64,000 bases of DNA, taken from positions 1 through 64,000 of the forward strand of contig JAGZSF010000005.1 in NCBI GenBank assembly GCA_018381235.1, in the 5' to 3' direction. Positions 41,885 through 51,610 of this stretch are shown here, in pieces. The translations under genes and the position numbers were made by a program. This DNA is from Collinsella sp. Lineage in GTDB: Bacteria; Actinomycetota; Coriobacteriia; Coriobacteriales; Coriobacteriaceae. The first letter of the stretch is position 1; the number at the start of each line of letters is the position of its first letter. The notes beneath the pieces are model-generated. The model was given only the letters and a program-made list of their open reading frames with translations, searched no databases and had not been told where the DNA came from.

Positions 41885-42928
41885 TTAAGCCCCCAGCGGA
41901 TGAGGGGGCACCGATTCGCCGGCGGCAAGGGCAGCCTCGCAGGCCACCACATCGCGCTCGATCTCATCGACCAGCGCCATGAACTCCTCGTACGTGGAGC
42001 AGCGCACCACATGAGCACGCCAAGCGGCGGCATGGGGCATGCCTTTTAAGTACCAGCTTGCGTACGTACGGGCACGCGACATGAGCGGCAGGAGCTCATG
42101 CGTCAGCGTTAGGTGCTCACGCAGGGCGTCTAGGCGCTCAACGGAGCTGCGCGCCGGCACCGGCATGCCATCGAGCGCAAGGGCGCGAGCATCACCGAAC
42201 ACCCACGGATTGCCGTAGATGCCGCGCGCGATAAACACCGCGCTGGCACCAGAAATGCGCAGATGCCCCGCGGCATCCTCGGCGCAGAACACATCGCCCG
42301 AACCGATAACGGGAATTTCGACGGCGTCGGCAACCTCATCGACAACCGACCAATCGGCCTGGCCGGTGTAGAGCTGCGTGGCACAACGACCGTGCACGGC
42401 AACTGCAGAGGCGCCCGCCCCTTCAAGCATCTGGGCAAACGTTGCGGCGTTGCGGTCCTCGGCATAAAAACCCTTGCGGATCTTCACGGTCACGGGAACA
42501 TGCGCCGCGCCCACCGCTGCCTCGACAATCTTCTCGGCCAGGTCGGGCGTGCGCATAAGCGCCGAGCCTTCGCCCTTAGTAACGACCTTGCGAGCCGGAC
42601 AGGCCATGTTGATATCAATCAATGACAGGCGATCGGCCACACGCTCCTCGACGGCGGCGACGGCACTCGCAAACTGCTCGGGCTTGGAGCCAAAGAGCTG
42701 CACGCAAATCTGCTGCTCCTCGTCGGCCGGTAGCACCAGGCGCCAGGTCTTGTTGCTGGCATAGGCAAGGCCCGCCACGCTCACCATCTCGCTATAGGCG
42801 AGATTGGCACCGCGGCGGCGGCACATGATGCGATAAGCGGGATCGGTTACGCCCGCCATGGGAGCCATAAGGAACGGCTGCTCGGCATAGGCGCCCAGCA
42901 GCCGCTTGCTGTATTCGGAAAGCGCCAT
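41885..42928 (-). CDS. dusB: tRNA-dihydrouridine synthase
   Basis: 347-aa FMN enzyme that reduces uridines in tRNA D-loops. Motifs: LMAPMAGVTDPAYR near the start, the catalytic Cys in NMACPARKV, and the GSGDVF and VFIARGIYGNPW FMN-phosphate loops. It is flanked tightly by lepA and hemW. Which Dus class it belongs to is not certain from sequence; DusB-like is the best fit. Confidence 0.92.
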   Translation of the reverse strand: MALSEYSKRLLGAYAEQPFLMAPMAGVTDPAYRIMCRRRGANLAYSEMVSVAGLAYASNKTWRLVLPADEEQQICVQLFGSKPEQFASAVAAVEERVADRLSLIDINMACPARKVVTKGEGSALMRTPDLAEKIVEAAVGAAHVPVTVKIRKGFYAEDRNAATFAQMLEGAGASAVAVHGRCATQLYTGQADWSVVDEVADAVEIPVIGSGDVFCAEDAAGHLRISGASAVFIARGIYGNPWVFGDARALALDGMPVPARSSVERLDALREHLTLTHELLPLMSRARTYASWYLKGMPHAAAWRAHVVRCSTYEEFMALVDEIERDVVACEAALAAGESVPPHPLGA

Positions 42929-42932
42929 AGAC

Positions 42933-44744
42933 CTACTCGTCCACCTTGAGGATCGCCATAAAGGCCTCCTGCGGGACCTCGACCGAGCCGATGGCCTTCA
43001 TGCGCTTCTTGCCCTCTTTCTGCTTCTCGAGCAGCTTGCGCTTACGCGAGATATCGCCGCCGTAGCACTTAGCAAGAACGTCCTTGCGACGCGCTTTGAC
43101 GGTAGAACGGGCGATGATTTTGTTGCCGATAGCACCCTGGATGGGAACCTCGAACAGCTGACGCGGGATGATCTCCTTAAGTTTGTCGCACAGACCACGG
43201 GCCAGGCCATAGGCCTTGTCCTTATGGACGATAAACGACAGCGCGTCCACCTCGTCGCCCGAAAGCAAGATATCGAGCTTAACGAGCTCGGAGGGACGGT
43301 ACTCGTTGAACTCGTAGTCGAGCGAGGCATAGCCCTTGGTACGACTCTTGAGCTGGTCAAAGAAGTCCAAGATGAGCTCGGCGAGCGGCATATCGAAGCG
43401 CATCTCGACCGATTTGCTCGTGAGGTGAATCATGTCGGTTGTAATGCCACGGTGCTCGATAGCGAGCTGCATAACGGCACCCGTATACTCGGGCGGGCAG
43501 ATGATCTTAGCCTTGAGGTAGGGTTCCTCGATACGCTCGATGCGCGTGGCCTCGGGAAGATCCTGCGGGCTACGGACATCAATCATCTCGCCGTCAGTCT
43601 TGTAGACGTGATAGTCCACCGAGGGGCTCGTGGCAATGAGGTCCAAGTTGAACTCGCGCTCCAGGCGTTCCTTGACGACCTCCATGTGCAGCAGGCCCAG
43701 GAAGCCCACGCGGAAGCCAAAGCCGAGCGCCACCGAGGTCTCGGGCTCCCACACCAACGACGGGTCGTTGACGTGCAGCTTATCGAGGGCGTCACGCAGG
43801 TTCTCGTAGTCCTTGTTATCGATCGGGAACAGGCCCGTATAGACCATGGGCTTGGCCTCGCGGTAACCAGGAAGCGGCTCGGGGCAGGGGTTCGACGCCC
43901 AGGTAAGGGTGTCGCCCACGCGAACGGCCTCGGGGTCCTTCAGGCCCGTGACCACGTAGCCGACCTCGCCAACCGTCAGCGCGTCAACCGGGGTCTCGGC
44001 AGGACGCTTGACGCCCACGCCGTCGACCAAAAAGTCGCCCTCTGCCTGCATCATGCGCAGGGTATCGCCCTTTTTGATGGAGCCGTCAAAGACGCGCACC
44101 GTGGCCACCACGCCGCGATACTCGTCAAAGTACGAATCCAGAATGAGCGCTTTGAGCGGCGCGTTCGCATCGCCCTTAGGCGGAGAGATCAAAAAGACGA
44201 TGGACTCTAGCAGATCGTGAATACCCTCGCCGGTCTTGCCCGACACGCACACGGCATCATCGGCGGGAATCGCCAGGTCATCCTCGATCTCGGTCTTGAC
44301 CTCGTCGGGATGGGCCGAGGGCAGGTCAATCTTGTTGATGGCAGGAACAATATCCAGATTGGCGTTCATAGCGAGCGTCGCGTTGGAGACGGTCTGCGCC
44401 TCGACGCCCTGCGTGGCGTCGACAACGAGCACCGCGCCCTCACAGGCTGCCAGCGAGCGCGAGACCTCGTAGGTAAAGTCAACGTGGCCCGGCGTATCGA
44501 TCAGGTTGAACTGATACGTCTCGCCATCGTCGGCGTCATAGGAAACGCGGACGGCATTGGACTTGATCGTAATGCCGCGCTCGCGCTCGATATCCATGGT
44601 GTCGAGCAGCTGCGACTCCATGTCGCGCTCGTCGACGGTATGGGTGAGCTCGAGAATGCGGTCACTGATCGTGGACTTGCCATGGTCGATGTGCGCAACA
44701 ATCGAGAAGTTGCGGATGTGGGAAATGTCAATTGAAGTATTCAT
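42933..44744 (-). CDS. lepA: Elongation factor 4 (LepA)
   Basis: 603-aa ribosome-remodelling GTPase. G1 AHIDHGKST, G3 DTPGH, G4 NKID, the GDANAPLKALILDSYFD domain II segment and the LepA-specific C-terminal domain. The ATG at 44744 has a weak RBS. The rpsT terminator lies just upstream. It starts the tight lepA-dusB-hemW operon. Confidence 0.97.
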   Translation of the reverse strand: MNTSIDISHIRNFSIVAHIDHGKSTISDRILELTHTVDERDMESQLLDTMDIERERGITIKSNAVRVSYDADDGETYQFNLIDTPGHVDFTYEVSRSLAACEGAVLVVDATQGVEAQTVSNATLAMNANLDIVPAINKIDLPSAHPDEVKTEIEDDLAIPADDAVCVSGKTGEGIHDLLESIVFLISPPKGDANAPLKALILDSYFDEYRGVVATVRVFDGSIKKGDTLRMMQAEGDFLVDGVGVKRPAETPVDALTVGEVGYVVTGLKDPEAVRVGDTLTWASNPCPEPLPGYREAKPMVYTGLFPIDNKDYENLRDALDKLHVNDPSLVWEPETSVALGFGFRVGFLGLLHMEVVKERLEREFNLDLIATSPSVDYHVYKTDGEMIDVRSPQDLPEATRIERIEEPYLKAKIICPPEYTGAVMQLAIEHRGITTDMIHLTSKSVEMRFDMPLAELILDFFDQLKSRTKGYASLDYEFNEYRPSELVKLDILLSGDEVDALSFIVHKDKAYGLARGLCDKLKEIIPRQLFEVPIQGAIGNKIIARSTVKARRKDVLAKCYGGDISRKRKLLEKQKEGKKRMKAIGSVEVPQEAFMAILKVDE

Positions 44745-44769
44745 GCGGACTATCTTACCCGAGCGGTAC

Positions 44770-44806
44770 AAAAAATGGAGCCTGTTCCATAAAACAGGCT
44801 CCATTT
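44770..44806 (-). terminator. Terminator of rpsT
   Basis: 14-bp perfect stem AAATGGAGCCTGTT/AACAGGCTCCATTT (44773-44786, 44793-44806) with a 6-nt loop, followed on the minus strand by TTTTTTG. Confidence 0.92.
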
Positions 44807-44840
44807 ATGCGCGTAATCTGTGTGGTGTGAAATTTACAAC

Positions 44841-45107
44841 TTAAGCGTTGATGCTGTTCACGAGCTTGGCAAGACCGGACTTGCGGTTGGAAGCCTGGTT
44901 CTTGTGGATAACATGCTTGGCGGCAGCCATGTCGAGACGCTTGGTGACGGTCTTGAGGGCAGCCTGGGCCTTCTCGGCGTCGCCCTCGGCGACGGCGGAC
45001 TGGACGTGCTTGGTCAGCGTCTTGAGCTCGGACTTGACAGCCTTGTTACGCATGCGAGCTGCCTCATTGGTGCGGATACGCTTCTTCTGAGACTTGATGT
45101 TTGCCAC
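44841..45107 (-). CDS. rpsT: 30S ribosomal protein bS20
   Basis: 88-aa basic helical S20 that binds 16S rRNA. Features: ANIKSQKKRIRTNEAARMRN at the start, then KHVQSAVAEGD and MAAAKHVIHKNQASNRKSGL. The start is GTG at 45107 with AAAGGAA eight bases upstream; the longer ORF has no family match. It has its own promoter and terminator. Confidence 0.97.
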   Translation of the reverse strand: MANIKSQKKRIRTNEAARMRNKAVKSELKTLTKHVQSAVAEGDAEKAQAALKTVTKRLDMAAAKHVIHKNQASNRKSGLAKLVNSINA

Positions 45108-45182
45108 TTCTAGAGTTCCTTTCGAGTTCCTTGCAAAAAATGTATGACACCTCTGAGACACGGTGAGGTCATGCAAGCGCCT

Positions 45183-45191
45183 ACTATAGCA
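45183..45191 (-). promoter_or_regulatory. Extended -10 promoter of rpsT
   Basis: On the minus strand TGCTATAGT is an extended -10 element 76 bases upstream of the start codon. The same nonamer occurs in the rpmB promoter. Confidence 0.6.
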
Positions 45192-45240
45192 CGCTCCCCC
45201 TCAAAGGGATAGAACGAATTTGTCAAATAGGCAGGTATCA

Positions 45241-46203
45241 TCACGATTTTCTCAAGATGTTCGTAATCCAGAGCAAAAGCGCGGCCTCAGAATCGGCCGA
45301 ACCCTTGAGCGCGAGCTCTACATCGACCGCCCCCTCGAGCGCCGCGACGAGCTCTGCCATCGAAAAGCGACGTGCCCAGGTCAAGTGATTCTTGACCTGC
45401 CAGGACTGGAGCTTGAGCGTTGCGGCCAGCTCACGACCCTGTCCGCGCGCATCGAGCGCCTTGGCGACGATAAGCTCGCGGATGCGGCCGCACAGCAACG
45501 TGTAAGTCCACACGTAGCTCTTGGCGGGCAATAGATTGAAAAGCTCGAGCGAGCGTCGCATGTCACGTGCCGAGACCGCATTGAGAAAGTCCCAGGGTTG
45601 AACCTCGGCCGTACGTACAATCCAGCGCTCAACGTCGGCAAGCTCAATCTGGGGCGCCTCGACCATCTGGGCAAGCTTAGCCAAGTCGTTATCGAGCATG
45701 CGAGTGTTCTCGCCCGAACGCGAGACGAGCTCCTCGGCGGCCGCCGTCGAGATCGACTTGCCGCGCTGCGTCGCCATCTGCTGCACGCGACGCGGTAGCT
45801 CCCAGCGCTTGGTGCCGGAGCAATCGATCACGGCCTTCTTATCGATCTTGGCGATCGCCTTATACAGGCGTGTGTTCTTGGCAAGCGAGTCGGCAATGAT
45901 GAGGCAGACCGTTGTGGGGCTTGGACTCGCCAAATACTCGACAAGCGGCTCCGAGACCGCCTTGGCGAGCTTTGAACAGCCGTCAAGGATTACCAGGCGA
46001 AACTCGCTGCCCATCGGAAAGGTGTTAAGCGATCCGATAATCGACTCGATATCGGGGTCTTTGGTCATATCGCGCTCGTCGAGGTTGAACTCGACCATGC
46101 CCGTCTTTTCCAGACGCGCTTTCATACGCGAGACGGCGTGATCGCGCTTGACGCCGTCGGTACCGACGATCAGATATGCCGGCAGCAGACCGATTTCGGA
46201 CAT
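45241..46203 (-). CDS. holA: DNA polymerase III subunit delta
   Basis: 320-aa clamp-loader subunit that opens the beta clamp. It matches the HolA pattern: AYLIVGTDGVKRDHAVSRM at the start, FPMGSEFRLVILDGCSKLAK, and the helical C-terminal collar with PWDFLNAVSARD. The ATG at 46203 has GGGAGGGG upstream. It lies downstream of comEC and upstream of rpsT, the common comEC-holA-rpsT order. Confidence 0.94.
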   Translation of the reverse strand: MSEIGLLPAYLIVGTDGVKRDHAVSRMKARLEKTGMVEFNLDERDMTKDPDIESIIGSLNTFPMGSEFRLVILDGCSKLAKAVSEPLVEYLASPSPTTVCLIIADSLAKNTRLYKAIAKIDKKAVIDCSGTKRWELPRRVQQMATQRGKSISTAAAEELVSRSGENTRMLDNDLAKLAQMVEAPQIELADVERWIVRTAEVQPWDFLNAVSARDMRRSLELFNLLPAKSYVWTYTLLCGRIRELIVAKALDARGQGRELAATLKLQSWQVKNHLTWARRFSMAELVAALEGAVDVELALKGSADSEAALLLWITNILRKS

Positions 46204-46281
46204 TGCGCTCCCCTCCCGCAGGCCTTCGTATTCGTTCCGTGCCATTCTAGCCCAGGGGCCCACCACACGCCAACGACGTCG

Positions 46282-48585
46282 TCACGGTCGCTGGCATCGC
46301 ATCGTAAAGCCCTTCGCGGTCGGCGTGATGGTGATATCGCCGTGTTCGATAGTGCACGCGAACACACCGCCCGCTTCCTTAACGGCATCGATGCAGGCAT
46401 CGGACGGATGGCCGTATCGATTCCCCTCGCCCGCGCTCGCGAGGGAAAGCTCAGGCTTCAGGACGTCCAGCGACTCACCATCGACTGAAACCTTAGAGCC
46501 GTGATGCCCAAGTTTAAGGACATCGATATCCCCCACCTCCTGCACGAATTCCCGTTCTTGGTCGAGCTCGGCATCACCGGTGAGGAGCATACGCAGGCCC
46601 TTGCCTTCCTGAATATAAGAGAGCAGCAGGACAAGCGAGTCCTCATTTCCCTCGCCATCCACGGACTCGAATGGCCACATCACGCGAGCGCAAAATGAGC
46701 CGATGTCGACCGTATCCCCACGGCGCACCTGCCGATACTCCACGCCAGGTCGGTTCAATACTTCGGCAGGAGCATCCTCCAGCGCATCCGCCGCCACGGC
46801 AATCGTTCCGACCGAAAACTGTTCGAGCACGGCAGGCAGACCACCCCAGTGGTCCTCATCCCAATGCGTCACAAAGACGGCATCGATATGGTGCACGTTA
46901 TTGCGAACCAACGCCGCCACCACGCGCTCGTCGAGCCCGCAGTCGACGAGCGCTACTGCGCCGCCCTCGCGGATAAGAATCGCATCGGCCTGGCCCACAT
47001 CGAGTACCGTCACCGAAGGCGGAGCGAATCGATCCCAAAAGACGTACGGAATCGCAGCCAAGAGCACCAGACATGCAAGCCCCACCGCCATAGGGAGTGC
47101 ACGGGGACGCGGCCACCAGACCAGCAGGGCCGCCAGCAAACACGGCACTAGGTAAATCCACACGCTATCGGGCGGCACGCTCACGGATGCACCCGGCACG
47201 GCGGCAAACAGCTGCTCGAAGAACAGCGCGCAACGGGCGGCAATCATGGGCACAACGAGCGCCCAAGCCCGCAACGGTCCCACGAGCGAAAAGGGAACCA
47301 GCACGATCGACACAGCAAGCAGTACGCTCACCACCGGACCAATGACCGCATTTGCCAACGGAGCAATGAGCGAGAACGTACCGAAGGCAGGAATGGTAAT
47401 GGGGAGCGTCGCCAACTGCGAGCACAGTGTGACGGAAAGCATACTGGCAATGCCCGATGGCACACCCAGCTCACCCAAAGCGTAGGAGGCGTACGGGCAA
47501 AAGCACAGGATGGCAAAGACGCTGGCACATGAAAGCTGAAAGCCTATCTCGAACAGCACCGTCGGCCGCAGTAGCACAAAGATGGACATGGTTGCGAAGA
47601 GTGCCGATGCGCCGTGCCGGCGACGCCCCGCGCCGTTTACGACAAGCGTCGTGAACACCATGCAGCACGCGCGCACGGCCGAGGGAGACGCGCCCGTAAA
47701 AGCAGCGTAGCCCACAAGCGTTATCGCCAATATCGCCCGCTGAAGACCACGTGAGCACCGAGTCTTTTGCAATACACCCTCGATTACAAACCCCACGATA
47801 GCCAAATGGCTGCCCGAGACGGCGATTAGATGCGCCGTTCCCGTCACCGAAAACCAGTCGCCCGCCGGTTGGGCGTGCAGCTCGGCCGAACGACCGCAGA
47901 CGACACCGGCTATGAACGCACGCGCCGGGTCGGTCGCAGGCGCGATGGACGCAAGCAGCCCATTTCGCAGCCGAAGCAGCGGCCCCGGAGAGCCCTCATC
48001 GACCGATAAAATCCGAACGGCTTTTACCTTGCATACCTCGCCTCGGAGCACACGCGATCGTCCATACGCATCGTTCTCAAAACGTGAAACGCGACCGATA
48101 ACACGCATGTGCGCCCCGACCCTGAGCTCGCGGTCACACGATAGGCGAACCGTTGCCAAGTTCTCGCCGTCCGCGCGTGCCTCGCAGGTATAGGAATACA
48201 CGTCGTCGTTTATGGATGGATCACCCTGCACGACAAACTCGAGGCTGCTTGCCGCTCGAGCGTCGAGCGCCTTCGAGGCGCTTAGCGCGCCCACAGCCCA
48301 CCACGCCGAGACGACCGCTCCCGCCACGAGACCGACGGACGCGGCATACAGCCACCGCTTCCAAGGGGCAAGCCGCGCACAAGATTGAGCCAGCACAACG
48401 AATACCGCCGCCGCGACGGGAATGGCCCATAGCGGCCCGACCGCCGGCGCCTGCTCCCTCAGCAGCGCATCAGCGGTCACGTTGAGCACCAAGGCGCAGC
48501 TCATGCACATGCCGGCACACAGGGCCATCGTCCACGGCATCAGGGGCCGCGGAGGCATCACATGCTCGCGCTCGGTCGCACTCAT
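46282..48585 (-). CDS. comEC: DNA uptake channel ComEC/Rec2
   Basis: 767-aa polytopic membrane protein that passes single-stranded DNA into the cytoplasm. The N-terminal part has membrane helices and an OB-like DUF4131 domain, the middle is the Competence domain (SGSHLAIVGFVIEG, then about 10 helices), and the C-terminal metallo-beta-lactamase domain has LDVGQADAILI and THWDEDHWGG. Start ATG at 48585 overlaps the comEA stop by four bases (ATGA), so comEA and comEC are coupled. All domains are intact. Confidence 0.95.
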   Translation of the reverse strand: MSATEREHVMPPRPLMPWTMALCAGMCMSCALVLNVTADALLREQAPAVGPLWAIPVAAAVFVVLAQSCARLAPWKRWLYAASVGLVAGAVVSAWWAVGALSASKALDARAASSLEFVVQGDPSINDDVYSYTCEARADGENLATVRLSCDRELRVGAHMRVIGRVSRFENDAYGRSRVLRGEVCKVKAVRILSVDEGSPGPLLRLRNGLLASIAPATDPARAFIAGVVCGRSAELHAQPAGDWFSVTGTAHLIAVSGSHLAIVGFVIEGVLQKTRCSRGLQRAILAITLVGYAAFTGASPSAVRACCMVFTTLVVNGAGRRRHGASALFATMSIFVLLRPTVLFEIGFQLSCASVFAILCFCPYASYALGELGVPSGIASMLSVTLCSQLATLPITIPAFGTFSLIAPLANAVIGPVVSVLLAVSIVLVPFSLVGPLRAWALVVPMIAARCALFFEQLFAAVPGASVSVPPDSVWIYLVPCLLAALLVWWPRPRALPMAVGLACLVLLAAIPYVFWDRFAPPSVTVLDVGQADAILIREGGAVALVDCGLDERVVAALVRNNVHHIDAVFVTHWDEDHWGGLPAVLEQFSVGTIAVAADALEDAPAEVLNRPGVEYRQVRRGDTVDIGSFCARVMWPFESVDGEGNEDSLVLLLSYIQEGKGLRMLLTGDAELDQEREFVQEVGDIDVLKLGHHGSKVSVDGESLDVLKPELSLASAGEGNRYGHPSDACIDAVKEAGGVFACTIEHGDITITPTAKGFTMRCQRP

Positions 48586-49295
48586 ACGCAGATGCAATCT
48601 TTGATTTTGGCAAGCTTCTTCTCGCCAATTCCCGACACACGCATCAGATCGTCAACCGAGGCAAAAGCACCGTTCTTTGTCCGCTCATCGATAATCGACT
48701 GGGCCATGGAGGGGCCAATGCCCGAAAGCGTCTGTAGCTCTGTCGCGCTTGCTGTATTGATGTTTACTAGGCCTGTTGCGCCACTCACGCCCGATGATGC
48801 GAAAGCCCCGCCATCAACACCGGCTTCCGCAATGGACGTCTGCTGCTCCCCTACCGCTGGAACGTGAATCTTCTGTCCATCGACGACCTTAGATGCCCGA
48901 TTGAGCCCCGTAACGTCTGCCTCGGGCGCCAGCCCGCCGGCGGCATCGATCGCCTGGGATACCCGTGCCCCGTCTTTGAGCCTGTATACACCGGGCGACA
49001 CAACGGCGCCATCAACATCGACATAAACCTCTGCCGCGGCAGAAGCCTTAGTCGAAGAACCTTCGGATGTCTTTCCGCTCGAGGCATCACCGGATCCCGG
49101 CTCCACCAACGAGCCCGTACCGTCAGTGCGCTCAAACGACACACCGCCGGCACCGCCGCCAAGGTTCGCCATCGCCAAGCCGCTCGCCATCGCAATGACG
49201 ACCAGTATCGCCATCACCACTGCCTTATGACCGAGCAGCTTGTCCGCCAAGCGGTCCATCCGTTTGACCCGTTCGTGTTGTTCGCGCTGCGCCAT
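48582..49295 (-). CDS. comEA: Competence protein ComEA
   Basis: 237-aa DNA receptor for transformation. One N-terminal membrane helix (about 24-46), an extracellular Ser/Thr-rich linker, an SLBB domain (YRLKDGARVSQAIDAAGG) and a C-terminal helix-hairpin-helix pair (NINTASATELQTLSGIG, GIGEKKLAKI) that binds DNA. The ATG at 49295 has GGGAGG seven bases upstream. The upstream repeats at 49351-49402 match those before recA. Confidence 0.95.
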   Translation of the reverse strand: MAQREQHERVKRMDRLADKLLGHKAVVMAILVVIAMASGLAMANLGGGAGGVSFERTDGTGSLVEPGSGDASSGKTSEGSSTKASAAAEVYVDVDGAVVSPGVYRLKDGARVSQAIDAAGGLAPEADVTGLNRASKVVDGQKIHVPAVGEQQTSIAEAGVDGGAFASSGVSGATGLVNINTASATELQTLSGIGPSMAQSIIDERTKNGAFASVDDLMRVSGIGEKKLAKIKDCICV

Positions 49296-49350
49296 AGCAA
49301 AACCTCCCAACACCATCGTGTCAGGAAAGGAGCCCTGCAACAGCCACGCT

Positions 49351-49402
49351 CCAAAACCGGTTTTAGCGGTCAAACCAAAAACCGACCAAAACCTTGCACA
49401 AA
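49351..49402. promoter_or_regulatory. CCAAA repeats upstream of comEA, shared with recA
   Basis: CCAAA occurs at 49351, 49375 and 49386; the last two are 11 bp apart. From 49375 the sequence CCAAAAACCGACCAAA, then CTTG, then CACAAA parallels the recA-upstream block from 20586. A 12-bp palindrome AAAACCGGTTTT lies at 49353-49364. I see no consensus promoter between this block and the start codon. Confidence 0.55.
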
Positions 49403-49464
49403 TCTGTCCATTTATTCAGGCACACGTCAGCAAATGAACACTTAGCCGCAAAATGCCCAGATAG

Positions 49465-49498
49465 CAAAAGACCGACGATGCAGGCGCATCGTCGGTCT
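49465..49498 (-). terminator. Terminator of thiI
   Basis: 13-bp perfect stem AGACCGACGATGC and complement (49469-49481, 49486-49498) with a 4-nt loop; the minus strand continues TTTTGC. Confidence 0.9.
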
Positions 49499-49508
49499 AT
49501 GCACAAAA

Positions 49509-50753
49509 TTACTCGTGATCTTGGTAAATCTCACGCGGAGCAAGCTCCGAATGTTTGCGTTTTAAGGTCTTAGGGGCCTTATACGTGTTGCTGGAGAAGT
49601 CGATGTACTCGGTCTGCTTAAGCAAGCGCTCAATCATCTCCTCGTGGTCGAACAACTCCCAGGCCTCGTGCACGGCATCGAGTTTGGCGTGCGTCTCGGG
49701 ACGACGCGGCATAAACAGCGTGCAGCAGTCGGGCGCCGCCTCGGTGGAAATATCGAACGTGCCGATCTCCTGAGCGCGCGCAATGATCTCCTGCTTGTCG
49801 GACCCGATGAGCGGACGGAACACGGGAATCTTCACGGCCTCGTTAACGGCCATGATGTTCTCGAGCGTCTGGGAGGCAACCTGACCGAGCGACTCGCCGG
49901 TCACGATGGCCTTGGCACCCTCGATATGCGCGATGCGCTCGGCAACCGAATACATGATGCGGCGATACATGATCACGCGTAGGTTGCTGGGGCAGGCGAC
50001 GGAAATCTCACGCTGGCAATCGCCAAACGGCACCACGTACAGGCGGCCGATCTGGACACCCGGCTCAAGCGCACGGATGATGTCCTGCACCAAATACTCG
50101 CTCGTATCGGGCGTCTGCGGACGACCGGAGAAATGTACCGGCACGCACACCGCGCCGCGACGCGCGAGCATCCAGGTCGCCACCGGAGAATCGATACCCG
50201 ACGACAGAAGCGTCACGGCCTTGCCGGCAGAACCCACCGGCAGGCCGCCCACGCCGCGCTCGGAGCGCGCGTACACGTAAACGCTACCCTGGACCACCAG
50301 TACGTGCACCATCGCATCGGGGTCGTGCATTTGAACCTTTTTATCGGGGAAGGCCTCGCACAGCACCTCGCCCACCTGACGATTGATATCAATCGAGGTG
50401 AGCTCATAGTCGGTATTGGAGCGCTTGGCGTGCACCTTAAACGAATCGAAGGGGCCAAACTCGCGCAGCGCCTTGACGGCGGCGGCGCAGTACTCCTGCG
50501 GGTCGCGGTTGGTGTGATACGCCAGGGACACACGGGCAACGCCGGGGACGGTGCGGATGACACGCGCCGCCTCGTCGGCCTGATGCTCGTTAAAGGTCAC
50601 GAGGATATAACCGGAAATTCGAGACACGGCATTCACGGAAAAGGCGGCCAAAGCCGCCTTAATGTTATCCATGAGGATATGCTCAAAATGTGCGCGGTTC
50701 TTGCCCTTCAGTCCAACCTCGTGATAGTGGACCAGGCAGACGCGAGCTGCCAT
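49509..50753 (-). CDS. thiI: tRNA 4-thiouridine synthase ThiI
   Basis: 414-aa enzyme that adenylates U8 of tRNA for sulfur transfer and may serve thiamine synthesis. THUMP domain (about 60-165), PP-loop ATPase motif SSGIDSPVA (near 188), and the conserved C-terminal DCCTLFMPRRPETHAK segment. The rhodanese domain of enterobacterial ThiI is absent, as in Gram-positive and archaeal forms, so a separate sulfurtransferase is needed; none is in the window. It begins 1 bp from rpoZ. Confidence 0.95.
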   Translation of the reverse strand: MAARVCLVHYHEVGLKGKNRAHFEHILMDNIKAALAAFSVNAVSRISGYILVTFNEHQADEAARVIRTVPGVARVSLAYHTNRDPQEYCAAAVKALREFGPFDSFKVHAKRSNTDYELTSIDINRQVGEVLCEAFPDKKVQMHDPDAMVHVLVVQGSVYVYARSERGVGGLPVGSAGKAVTLLSSGIDSPVATWMLARRGAVCVPVHFSGRPQTPDTSEYLVQDIIRALEPGVQIGRLYVVPFGDCQREISVACPSNLRVIMYRRIMYSVAERIAHIEGAKAIVTGESLGQVASQTLENIMAVNEAVKIPVFRPLIGSDKQEIIARAQEIGTFDISTEAAPDCCTLFMPRRPETHAKLDAVHEAWELFDHEEMIERLLKQTEYIDFSSNTYKAPKTLKRKHSELAPREIYQDHE

Positions 50754-51035
50754 TTAGGCTTCAGCAACCTTATGGCCGAGTGCCTTCTCGTAACGGGCCT
50801 CGTCGTAGGAGATATCGCCGTCGACGATCTCGTCCATAGCCATCGAGATGGTGTCGGCGCCGGAGAGCGCGATGGTGATGTCATCGACATCCTGAACGGC
50901 AAGCACGCGGTTATGCTGGCCACGCAGCATGCTATTGATGTCGCAGGCACGCTTGGAGGCAAGCGAAGCGAGCAGGAAACGGTTGTGATCGGTCTTCTCC
51001 AGAAGATCGTCAATGCAAGGCTTTACAACGGACAC
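50754..51035 (-). CDS. rpoZ: RNA polymerase omega subunit
   Basis: 93-aa omega subunit that stabilises the beta-prime subunit. Features: KPCIDDLLEKTDHNRFLLA at the start, the conserved SKRACDINSM helix and the C-terminal YDEARYEKA. The start is GTG at 51035 with GAGG four bases upstream. The order gmk-rpoZ is conserved across bacteria. Confidence 0.95.
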   Translation of the reverse strand: MSVVKPCIDDLLEKTDHNRFLLASLASKRACDINSMLRGQHNRVLAVQDVDDITIALSGADTISMAMDEIVDGDISYDEARYEKALGHKVAEA

Positions 51036-51040
51036 GGACC

Positions 51041-51610
51041 TCAGATCCTTTCATGCATATCGAGAACGCGAACGAGTTCATCGGTCGCGCGGTCGAGATC
51101 GTCATTCACCACGACTTCGTCGTAGCGGTCGGCAAGGGCAAGCTCATGGGCGGCGTTTGCCATACGCAGCTCGATCGTCTCGGGCGTCTCGGTACCGCGA
51201 CCGACCAGACGCTCGCGGAGCACCTCGAGCGAGGGTGGCTTGATAAAGATCAGCACGGCCTCGGGAAAACGCTCCTTCACCTGCAGGGCACCCTGGACAT
51301 CGATCTCCAAGATGAGAGACGAACCAGAGGCGAGCTTGGACTGGACCTCGCTCACCAACGTGCCGTAGCAGTTACCGTGGACCTCGGCCCACTCAACAAA
51401 CTCACCGTTTGCCACGCGGCGGTCGAACTCCTCGCGCGTCAGGAAAAAGTAATTGACGCCGTCGACCTCACCTTTGCGTGGGGCTCGCGTGGTAGCCGAA
51501 ACCGTCAGGCCCAGGTTAGAGCGACGCTCGCGCACACGAGTGACGAGCGTGCCCTTGCCTGCGCCTGACGGTCCAGAAATCACAAAGAGCTTTGAATCCT
51601 GAGCGCTCAC
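51041..51610 (-). CDS. gmk: Guanylate kinase
   Basis: 189-aa nucleotide kinase, GMP to GDP. P-loop SGPSGAGKGTL, the GMP-binding region (VSATTRAPRKGEVDGVNY, GNCYGT) and LEIDVQGALQV. The GTG at 51610 directly follows the mihF stop, so translation is probably coupled; there is no good independent RBS. Confidence 0.96.
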   Translation of the reverse strand: MSAQDSKLFVISGPSGAGKGTLVTRVRERRSNLGLTVSATTRAPRKGEVDGVNYFFLTREEFDRRVANGEFVEWAEVHGNCYGTLVSEVQSKLASGSSLILEIDVQGALQVKERFPEAVLIFIKPPSLEVLRERLVGRGTETPETIELRMANAAHELALADRYDEVVVNDDLDRATDELVRVLDMHERI

